Assembly (NCBI GenBank): GCA_030180135.1
Contig: CM058239.1
Span: 110,827,318-110,891,317 of the forward strand
Length of the DNA stretch: 64,000 nucleotides
Source of the DNA: Orychophragmus violaceus
Lineage: Eukaryota; Streptophyta; Magnoliopsida; Brassicales; Brassicaceae
Direction: 5' to 3'
Of this stretch, positions 54,380 through 63,700 are shown in pieces. The notes beneath the pieces are model-generated. The model did not search any database, had not been told where the DNA came from, and saw nothing but the letters and a program-made list of their open reading frames with translations. Position 1 is the first letter of the stretch. Each line of letters begins with the position of its first letter. The position numbers and the translations under genes were made by a program.

Positions 54380-56812
54380 TCACAGCTTATCCATCTCATA
54401 GTGCAGTGGTTCATCTCCCAGATGGAGGTCTATCAAGCTGTTCCTAACATCAATCAATGCTCCTGCTGTAGCCAAAAAGGGTCTTCCAAGCAATAATGCT
54501 TCATCCGGATCACAGTCATATCTCAGCACAAGGAAGTCCGTTGGAACTAAGTAGTTTCCAACTCTCACCGGAATGTCCATAAGAATTCCTTCAGGAACTC
54601 GTATGGACTGATCAGCTAGGATAAGAGAAGTCCTAGTAGGAGTAAAATCCAACATACCCAGCTTCTCTGCCATAGAGTAAGGCATCAAACTTCCAGCAGC
54701 TCCTAAATCACACAGAGAACGCCTAAAGCTATCCTCAAAGATAGAACAATCTAATACAAAGACTCCAGGATCAGGCAGCTTCTTCGGGATCTTAGTTAGC
54801 AGAACATCACTAATATGCTGAGGAACTATTATCACCCAGTCTTTCAGATCATCATCCAGGGGCAACATCTTGTTCAGGTACCTCTGCACACATGGATGAT
54901 AAGGTGGATCATCAGAAGTTGGAATTTCTTCACCAATCTCTTCTAATTTCTTCAGCTCTTCAATCTCTTGCCTAATCACTTCAGATACTTTGGGATATTG
55001 CCTAATGGCTTGTGCATAAACATCCTCTTGAGTGATCTCAGACACATCAGGGAACAGGCGGGCCAACTCTGCATCAATCTCATTTTCATCCGACAGTTCT
55101 ATCTGTTCACGCCCTGCAACGACCGACACAAAGGGTGCGTCGATCGTTGCCATCCCGACGGGTGCATCGATCGTCTCAGGAGTTGCATCGATCGACGCAC
55201 TGCAGCAGATTTCACCCGAGAGTTTTTCACAAATATCCGAAAATTCTTGTTCTGTCACCAACTCAGCTGTACTTAGCTCAAATCTTTCACCTAGGTGAGA
55301 TCCATCATTAATGCACACAGACCAGGCCTTAACATGAGTGTCTGCCACTCCTTTTCCCTTCAGTGAGCTGGACATCTGGTTCACCTGAGTGTCCAACTGC
55401 TTCATGTGAGTGCTCAGAGACTCAAACTTCCCATTGAGGTCTTGATAGACAGCGTCCAGCTTCTTGTTGTTGTCCACAGAAATCTTGGTCTGACTCTCAA
55501 TCAGTTGTTCCATCATAGCTTCCATTTTGCTCTCATGGGCTGTAGGTGCAGGAGGAGTCTGATAGGATGTAGATCCATAGGTTCTCTGAGTACCTTGTCC
55601 ATAGGTCTTCTGAAAACCACCAGTCTGTCCTCCATTTGAGAATCTGTTCCCTTGTTGATTACCAAATCTATTACCTTGGAAACCAGAACCTCCTATGAAA
55701 TTCACATCTTCTTCCTGAGTGTCCTCCTCAGTCTTAATCACTTCTACATCTTGGGCAAAGTGGACAGCTTTCTTACTTGTCAGGAGATTGTAGACTGTGT
55801 CCAATCTGGATCTTATATTAGCTATATCAGAATTCTCTACAAAACCACCAGATCTCTTCCTCCTATCATCCATTGTCTTGCAACTGTTGCTGCCAATCAG
55901 GTTCTCAATCAACTGCTTAGCTTGTGTAGGAGTCCTGGTGTTGAAATTAGCATTACTGGAATTATCCAGCGCAGTCTGATAAGAGAGATCTATACCTCTG
56001 AAGAAGATACCAATCAGCTGTACTTCTGTGAATCCATGGTGTGGACAGTCACGCTGATACTGCTTAAATCTCATCCAGGCAGTCTTCAAGGGCTCCACAG
56101 CTCCTTGGGAAAAAGTGAGTATGTCCTGTCTGGACTGATCCGAGCGTGCATCATCATAAAAGTGACGCAGGAACTCACTCTTTAAGGCTGCCCAGGTAGT
56201 ATACTGACCAGGTGCCAGTTGTCTCAGCCATGCACTAGCGTCTCCAGCAAGACTGTGCGGAAATAGCTTAAGGAACAGATAGTCCGGGCATACTCCTTCA
56301 TACTTCATGCCAGTGACTATGTCCTCAAATTTGTCAATGTGATCCATAGGCTGCTCTGCTTGAAGACCATGAAAAGCAATCTGTCTCATCAGCTGGTAGT
56401 AGATGGTCTTTACCTCAAAATCATTCCTCTCAAAGGCAGGAAGTACTAGAGCTACTCGGTTTGCATGAAACTCATCAGGTCTGTTGTAATCAGCTAGTGT
56501 CCTCTCATGAACCACCATCTCTCTACTTTGGGCCTGTCCTTGACCCTGGTTTCGGTTCAGCTCCTGTTGCTGTTGCTCAGGAGGATCAGGGATGACATTC
56601 CCTTCAGCATCAACCCGATGCCCAGCAGCATTGTACGGGTTGTTATCTTGGTCCCTCAGGGTACCTTCAGCATCTGGTATCAAGATCAGACGTTCTCGAA
56701 CCATTCTCTCTCTCTTTTCTCTTCTGTTAGCTCTCTCTAGACGTCCAAGTTCCTCAAGATCGAGATTAACCAAGCTCGAGTTCGGATTACTTCGAGTTTT
56801 CTGCGTTGGCAT
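54380..56812 (-). CDS. gag-protease polyprotein of element G
   Basis: From ATG 56812 (MPTQKTRSNPNS) an 810-codon ORF to a TGA at 54380-54382; the frame is open eight codons further upstream but without ATG. Regions in order: basic N-terminus, gag core around WLRQLAPGQYTTWAALKSEF and DDARSDQSRQDIL (about 205-270), a G/N/Q/F-rich stretch (GGSGFQGNRFGNQQGNRF), a Q-rich helix, a segment encoded by two CGATCG hairpin pairs (SIDATPETIDAPVGMATIDA), an acidic linker, and an aspartic protease with CDLGAAGSLMP (about 715). The TGA interrupts the last part; the same frame runs on for 67 codons to a stop at 54176-54178 that aligns with the end of the A copy. So the ORF has either one recent nonsense change or a readthrough stop. 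Confidence 0.9.
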   Translation of the reverse strand: MPTQKTRSNPNSSLVNLDLEELGRLERANRREKRERMVRERLILIPDAEGTLRDQDNNPYNAAGHRVDAEGNVIPDPPEQQQQELNRNQGQGQAQSREMVVHERTLADYNRPDEFHANRVALVLPAFERNDFEVKTIYYQLMRQIAFHGLQAEQPMDHIDKFEDIVTGMKYEGVCPDYLFLKLFPHSLAGDASAWLRQLAPGQYTTWAALKSEFLRHFYDDARSDQSRQDILTFSQGAVEPLKTAWMRFKQYQRDCPHHGFTEVQLIGIFFRGIDLSYQTALDNSSNANFNTRTPTQAKQLIENLIGSNSCKTMDDRRKRSGGFVENSDIANIRSRLDTVYNLLTSKKAVHFAQDVEVIKTEEDTQEEDVNFIGGSGFQGNRFGNQQGNRFSNGGQTGGFQKTYGQGTQRTYGSTSYQTPPAPTAHESKMEAMMEQLIESQTKISVDNNKKLDAVYQDLNGKFESLSTHMKQLDTQVNQMSSSLKGKGVADTHVKAWSVCINDGSHLGERFELSTAELVTEQEFSDICEKLSGEICCSASIDATPETIDAPVGMATIDAPFVSVVAGREQIELSDENEIDAELARLFPDVSEITQEDVYAQAIRQYPKVSEVIRQEIEELKKLEEIGEEIPTSDDPPYHPCVQRYLNKMLPLDDDLKDWVIIVPQHISDVLLTKIPKKLPDPGVFVLDCSIFEDSFRRSLCDLGAAGSLMPYSMAEKLGMLDFTPTRTSLILADQSIRVPEGILMDIPVRVGNYLVPTDFLVLRYDCDPDEALLLGRPFLATAGALIDVRNSLIDLHLGDEPLHYEMDKL
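55115..55198 (-). repeat. Two in-frame hairpin pairs within the gag-protease ORF
   Basis: Cores at 55120/55141 and 55168/55189, each pair 21 bp apart. At the homologous place in A only one pair is present (6451/6472). The expansion keeps the reading frame and encodes SIDA/TIDA repeats. Confidence 0.8.
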
Positions 56813-57056
56813 AAACTGTCTGTAATCGTCCAGCAACGATCGATACTGTCAGTGCAACGATCGGTTCAATCTCAGAATCGCCTAGTGACGATCGACGCAA
56901 AGGATGCAACGATCGACGCAAGGCGAAATTCGTACCTGCGACAGAGAGAAACAGAGAAAAAGTTAGCAAAATCAAAAATAAAAACGAAAAAGCAAAAACA
57001 AAAAGAAAAATTTCTAGTAAAAACCCTAAGTTCGGTCCTATCGAAGACTCTAAGAG

Positions 57057-57074
57057 TCCCCGGCAACGGCGCCA
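57057..57074 (-). other. Primer binding site of element G
   Basis: Reverse complement of TGGCGCCGTTGCCGGGGA, matching tRNA-Asp, six bases from the 5' LTR. Intact. Confidence 0.9.
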
Positions 57075-57080
57075 AGAACT

Positions 57081-58293
57081 TGATAGGTCAAGAATTAATC
57101 CCTATACTAAACTGCAAGTGAACAGCAATGTCGAGGTAGTATATAGGGTTATCGAATCCACAGGGACACTTGGTCTCAATAGATCAGAACAGTAGAGACT
57201 AATACTAGAAAGAAAACAATATGATTGAATTAAAAGCGGTGCGAGAAAGTAAATCAGTAGCAGAGATTAACGGTTGTGAAAGCAAGTAATTAAAAGCGTC
57301 AAGCCTAGGGTATTCTCAGGAAATCAGACAAGCAGACAGTTCATTCAGCAAGGATCTAATTAAACACAGTTCTATAACTCAAAACACAGATATAGAATTA
57401 ACCAAATTCCTTTGCGATAATTCTCTAAGTCTAAGTGCAGCAAACCAAACTTTCGTTTGCGAGAACTAACAGATTAAACTAGCATTAATCCCAAGTTTGA
57501 TATGTTCACAATTATCCTAAACCAAACTTTCGTTTGCGCAAAGTTTAATTGCCCAATTTAATTAGTTCAGATTCCTAAACCCCACTTCCGTGACGTATTT
57601 AGCAAACCTAAGATCTAGATTCTAATTGATCAGGTTAGAACTAGCTTTAAGCACAATTAAATTGAAGAACAGATATAGTTTGAATCCTTAACTGAAATTG
57701 AACAAGTCTAGCAAGTCATGAAATCCTATGTGAGAAACCCTAAACCTAACTAGGAATCTACTCAGACATAGATAATGAAAACATAATCATAGAATGAATA
57801 AATTGCATAAAAGAATAAGAGTAAAAGGGGTTCGAAATCTTCTCCAAATACAGATGAAGTAACAGGTTCAGATCAGCCCCAAAAGCTCTAAAAATCCTCT
57901 GCTCTTAATTATTAAAGCGTAATGTAAAACGTATCTAATTAAAACTCTAAAAACTCTATTATATAGGTATAATCTCGGCTGGGGCTTCTGTGTAAATACT
58001 GGAACTATCTTGGGCTTCTTTGCAAATCTTCATAACTTCATAAAACCGACGCGTACGGCCCATCTCGCTAGTGTGTCGACCGATGCACAAGGTGTGTCGG
58101 TCGATGCATGATCAATAAATCGGACAGTGAGTTAAACTCTCGGCCAAAACGTCCCAAAAGTCCCAAAATACTCCAAATATCTCCAATTAGCTCCAAACCT
58201 GATTAAACCTGTAAAAGACTCTAAACAAAGACAAAAGACACTAAAAACACATCTATATCATGGTCTAAAATGGGTAAAAACCATGATATATCA
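57081..58293 (-). repeat. 5' LTR of element G
   Basis: 1213 bp; hairpin pair 58077/58098; differs from the 3' copy by about ten substitutions and no indel. Confidence 0.93.
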
Positions 58294-58563
58294 AACGTCC
58301 TCAGATCCCGACAGGGCTTCGCCGAAAGAAAGAGAAATGAGTTTCTGGGGAAAAGGAGGCAGTATTTATAGGGGAGGCTCTGCTGGAAACCCTAGGGTTT
58401 TAGAAAAGGAAAGCAGGCTTATGGGCTTAGTTAATGGGCTTGGCCCTGTACTCAGAAAAGGAAACTTCCCAATAAGGAAAGAATAGAAGGGGAAGGTGGA
58501 TTTGGGCTTGTTTTTTGGGCTTTTCTTCCAAAACTTTTTGGGCTTGGGTTTGGGTATGTTACA

Positions 58564-59216
58564 ATTCTCCCCCCCCTGAAAAAGAATTCGTCCCGAATTC
58601 GGTGGTGTGCGGTTTCCCGCTCACCTCTGAACTCAAGGGATCCGCTCTATTCGGGGCGTCGAACTAACACACTAGGAAGTCCGTTCGGAAGGCACAATGT
58701 AAATAAAGAATCAATAGAATAAGGAATAGGGCTACACGAGGTTCGAATCAAAAGAAGAAAACCAGCTACGCAAAAACCGCGGAAAGAAAACCAACGAAAA
58801 CAAAATTCCAAAACTCTAACACAAATAACTACGCCCTACTCCCATCAACCCCCACGCCCCCCGACTCTAGCCACTCGCTGATCCCGGGGTCCGCAACTCA
58901 AGGTCCAAGTCTCCTCGGTACACCATGCCTTCCTCGCTGTCGTACTCCTCGGGGTCTGACTCCGGCTCCGGCTCTGAATCTGAGATGACGATCACTGGAG
59001 GTGCTGCTGCCGGCTCCTGACTCGGCGTATCCCACTGCCCATCCGGTCCCTCCTCCAATCTGTTCCCCTCCCTATCCAACCAGACATACTCTCGCTCCAC
59101 CCGTACCCGCGGCGTCCCTCGCTCCCACTGCTGATCAAACCCCTCCGGTCCTTCCTCAGGGATGTCTATCTGCTTATCCAACCAGACATACTCTCGGTCC
59201 TCCCGTACCTGCTGCA
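58564..59216 (-). other. Chromovirus interior, end next to the 3' LTR
   Basis: Polypurine tract and non-coding DNA, then a minus ORF from the edge of copia H down to 58867. The ORF is acidic and repetitive, with two copies of a REYVWLD...EEGP..QW unit and an ISDSEPEPESDPEEYDSEEG stretch. I do not recognise it. It is cut at its N-terminal side by copia H, so it may be the C-terminal end of a polyprotein or an accessory ORF. Confidence 0.45.
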
Positions 59217-59848
59217 TGAAGGAATGTTTAGTGTTTCTCCAGGTTTAATTCTTCAGATTAAACTTGACTAAACAATAAGGATCTAGGTTCTCTTGTAGAA
59301 TCATAAGGGATCTCACCTAATACCTTGTTATGCAGCGGAAGAGAGAGGTATTGTCAGAGATCAGCAGAACCGCCAAGAGACAGCTCCTCCAAAGGTTCAC
59401 ACACGCACACTTCAGGAAGTTGGCTGCTAGACCAGGGAGATGGAGGCGCAGAGAGAGAGAGAGAGAGGCGCAGACTACTGAGAAAATTAGAGAGCTAGGT
59501 CAAGTTTTATTCATTAAAACCCTTTTAGTTCTCATGGGCTTTTGGGCCCAAGTCTCAGTCTGATTAAATCCCTTAGATTTAATCAGGCCCTTTAATCTCT
59601 CTAAGTACAGTAAATGCCTAGCACTTTTACCGTACTCCTGCTGAACCGTTCCTCCATATTTTCCTGTTAGCTTAGGCGTGTGACCCATATGGGATCATAT
59701 AATAAAGGCAATAAGTCCAAGACTTATAGATCATGAGCGGACTCTAGCAAGCCATCATGACCCCCAGTATTATATGACTTATGTCTGATTATTGACATAC
59801 TCTTACTTTCTAGAGACAGTACAGAGATTACTGGACATAATTCCAACA
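59217..59848 (-). repeat. 3' LTR of copia H
   Basis: 632 bp; plus strand begins TGAAGGAATG and ends ATTCCAACA. It contains an AG microsatellite (about 59451-59467) and a perfect inverted repeat CTGATTAAATC/GATTTAATCAG with a 5-base loop (59560-59586). Confidence 0.88.
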
Positions 59849-60700
59849 ATCTCCCACTTGTACTGGAATCTCTGTATTCATAATCCTTTTGTCTCAATAT
59901 CTCGATTAGTCATAAGGCAAGATGAGTGTCATCCTTATAAAGCCTAATCTTGTTCATCGGACTCTGATTTGATACTGACAATCCAAACGACTCGGGACAG
60001 TCCGTTTGAGCATGGCCATGCATTTTCCAGTATTCAAATCTCCGATTGGCCTAGAGATATTCACTCCATTTATATTGGAGGGACAAATCCCGTCTCGTTC
60101 CATCACTGTAAACTACTCATTTCATAATACACCCAAACAAGGTCCTTATAACTATCGCTTAACGACAGCGTTAGACAATGATCAAAGTGCATCAGTTCAT
60201 GTGCAGTCACATGCATGCGAACTCAGGTCTAAGGACTATACTTTATAGTCGTAGTAAGAATCTCTTATGACACAGATATAAATATCCTGAAGAGTTCTTA
60301 TAAGCGGGTCTTGTCCGGTCGTATGTACCCCAACATACACCTATGTACTAACTTTGATGCCGTGCATCTATGACATCCTGAGACTTTGTCATAAGTCACA
60401 TACCAATCTAGTCTCACGCGGTTGTTGGTGTTCCAATTTCAACAACCTTCGACTAGGGACAGGATGATATAAGCCATCTATCAAATATAGGGTCTCATGA
60501 TCAAGCTAAATGACTTTGATGACTCAAGATCAAGTCACTTACTTCGATGACCTATAAAATGGTTCATATCATTTTGGAACGATTATTTCATCACAGTTAA
60601 AATAATCTTGAAATAATAATTTTATTTAAACATCTTAAAATGTTTTACAAGAACATATCAATAACTAAATAAAGCCCTCAAACTCCCACTGAAATTTAGA
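59849..60700 (-). other. Copia H non-coding 3' region
   Basis: No gene. Colinear with 16571-17395 of copia C. It contains the purine tract next to the LTR. Confidence 0.65.
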
Positions 60701-63700
60701 TTACATTTCAATGTCTCTAATGCCTACAGCTTCAGTCAGGTACTCGAGCTTAGGCCTTGGGAGTGGCTTTGTCAACGGATCAGCGACATTATCATCTGTC
60801 GGAACTCGGCTGATCTTGACTTCCTTTCTATTAATGATGTCACGTATCAAGTGAAATCTTCTTAGTATATGCTTGGATTTCTGGTGTGATCTTGGTTCCT
60901 TTGCCTGAGCTATAGCACCATTGTTATCACAAAACAGTGCCAGAGGCTCAGCTGCATTCGGTATCACACCTAGTTCAATAATGAAATTTCGTATCCAAAC
61001 AGCTTCCTTCGCTGCTTCTGAGGCAGCGACATATTCAGCTTCTGTAGTGGAATCAGCAACGGTGTCTTGCTTGGAGCTTCTCCAACTGATTGCACCGCCA
61101 TTCAGACAAAAGATATAACCGGACTGTGACCGGAAATCATCTTGGTCTGTCTGGAAACTTGCGTCCGTGAATCCACTGACTTCAAGCACATTACTTCCGC
61201 CGTACACCAAGAACTTATCCTTAGTATGTCTTAGATACTTCAGGATATTCTTGACGGCAATCCAGTGGTTTTCACCTGGATTTGACTGGTATCTACTCGT
61301 CATGCTCAATGCATAAGCAACATCAGGACGAGTACAGATCATGGCATACATGATAGATCCTATTGCAGATGCATAAGGAATATTCTTCATGCGCTCAAGC
61401 TCAGCAGCCGTCGTAGGGCTCTGCTTCTTGCTTAGCGTTGTGCCATGTACCATTGGCGTGAAGCCCTTCTTGGAATCTGCCATGCTGAATCTATGCAGGA
61501 CTTTGTCAATGTATGAATCTTGACACAAGCCTATCAGCCTTTTAGATCTATCCCGGTAGATCCGGATTCCAAGAACGTATGCGGCTTCACCCATGTCTTT
61601 CATGGAAAAACAACTTCCAAGCCAGTCCTTTACTGACCGCAGCATTGGTACGTCGTTTCCGAGAAGCAGTATGTCATCGACATACAGAATAAGAAATACT
61701 ATCTTGCTCCCACTAGTCTTCTTATACACGCATTGTTCTTCTTCGTTTCTGATGAAGTTAAATTGCTTGATCGCTTCATCAAAACGAAGATTCCAGCTCC
61801 TCGATGCTTGCTTCAATCCATAAATGGATTTATGAAGCTTGCATACTTTCCCAGCATTCTTTGGATCTATGTAACCGTCAGGTTGTGTCATATACACATC
61901 CTCTTCCAGAATTCCATTCAGGAAGGCGGTTTTCACGTCCATCTGCCAAATTTCATAATCATGAAAAGCTGCAGTTGCTAGTAGAATCCGAATAGATTTC
62001 ATCATAGCCACTGGGGAATAGGTTTCATCATAATCCACATCGTGAACTTGTCTGAAACCTTTTGCCACCAATCTGGCTTTATAAATCTGGACATTTCCAT
62101 CCACGTCAATCTTCTTCTTGAAGATCCATTTGCACTCGATGGCTTTTACACCAGCGGGTAAGTCAACCAACGAAAACACTTGGTTGACCGACATGGAGTC
62201 CATTTCGGAATCAGTGGCCTTACGCCACTTAGAGGAATCTGGGCCCATCATGGCTTGATTGAATTTCGATGGTTCATCACCATCAATGATCAGAAGATCA
62301 TGACAGTTAGTCACGAGGAATCCTTGATATCTCTCGGGTTCGTGACGGATCCTCCCGGATCTTCGAACTTCAGGTACTACAGGTTCAGGCTCTACAATTT
62401 CTTGTAGGTCCTCCTGCTGCTCTTCCTCATTAGGTTGAGCAGTATCCTGTTCATCTTGAATTTCTTCAAGCAGTACCTTACTCCCACTGTTTTTCTTAGA
62501 GAGAAACTCCCTCTCAAGAAAATTACAATCCCGGGCAACAAAAATCTTGTTCTCGGAACGTAGGTAGAAGTAATAAGCCTTGGTCTCCTTCGGATAACCA
62601 ATGAAGTAGCATTTATCAGACTTTGGTGTAAGCTTGTCAGAGATCAATCTCTTGACATAGGCTTCACAACCCCAAATTCTAAGATAAGACAGCACTGGAG
62701 CTTCCCCAGTCCATAATTCATATGGTGTCTTAGCTACTGCTTTTGATGGCGCTCTATTTAGAGTGAACACTGCTGTTAGCAGAGCATATCCCCAAAGGGA
62801 TATTGGAAGGTCTGTGTGACTCATCATAGACCGAACCATATCCAATAAGGTCCGATTCCTCCTCTCAGACACACCATTCCATTGAGGTGTTCCAGGAGGA
62901 GTGAGTTGGGAAACTATCCCACACTCTCTCAGATGATCACTGAACTCTTGGCTCAAGTATTCTCCTCCTCGGTCGGACCGAAGAGCTTTAATGCTTTTGC
63001 CAAGTTGGTTCTGTACTTCATTTTGGAATTCTCTGAATTTCTCAAACGATTCAGACTTATGTTTCATTAAATAAACATATCCAAACCTGCTGAAATCATC
63101 AGTGAAGGTAATGAAATACTGATAGTTTCCTCTTGCATTTGTGGACATTGGGCCACACACATCAGTGTGTATCAGGCCCAATAAGTCACTGGCCCTCTCG
63201 TTAGGTTTATTAAAGGGGGCCCGCGTCATTTTGCCCATCATGCAGGATTCGCATTTCTCACATGACTCAAAGTCAAACGAGCCAAGAAGTCCATTCGTAT
63301 GGAGCCTCTTAATGCGTTTCTCACTGATGTGCCCTAAACGACAATGCCATAGAAACGTTTGGTTCTCCTCATTGGGTTTGAACCGTTTGGTATTAATGTT
63401 ATAAATTGGCGCGGATTGATCAAGTATGTAAAGCCCATTCGTAAGAGGGGCACAACCATAGAACAAATTGTTGCGATTGAAGGAACATAATTTATTCTTA
63501 ACTGAAAAATCATAACCTTCCAAATCCAACAATGAAATTGAAATAATATTTCTGCTTATCGCAGGTACAAAATAACAATTATTGAGTTCTAAAACCAATC
63601 CCGAAGGTAAAGACAACAAGTATGTGCCTACAGCTAGTGCAGGAACTTTCGCTCCATTCCCAACTCGTAGCTCCACTTGTCCTTGCTTTAGCCTCCTACT

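Larger units (their letters stand above)
51597..58293 (-). mobile_element. Athila-like gag-protease element G, full length
   Basis: Two 1213-bp LTRs (51597-52809 and 57081-58293) in minus orientation, flanked by the perfect 5-bp duplication AACGT (51592-51596 and 58294-58298). By eye I count about 10 LTR mismatches (about 0.8%), making it one of the youngest insertions in view. Its interior is only 4.3 kb: PBS (57057-57074), leader with two hairpin pairs, a gag-protease ORF, then non-coding DNA to the purine tract at 52810-52825. No RT, RNase H, integrase or env-like ORF is present or implied by debris, so it is non-autonomous by design. Confidence 0.93.
50141..58563 (-). mobile_element. Chromovirus-type Ty3 3' LTR, split by element G
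   Basis: On plus the sequence begins TGTAACACCCGTC (50141) and ends GGTATGTTACA (58563), followed by ATTCTCCCCCCCCTG, the reverse complement of a polypurine tract, and then GAATTCGTCCCGAATTCGG, the typical tail of Tekay/Del-like chromovirus pol regions. It is therefore the 3' LTR of a minus-strand element. Without the 6.7-kb element G and its duplication it is about 1.7 kb. A GC-rich part (about 51190-51420, CTCCGGCGGCGG-like) is a possible promoter region. The 5 bp before it (CACTC) should be its duplication. The insertion cuts exon 3 of the TNL pseudogene. Confidence 0.8.
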
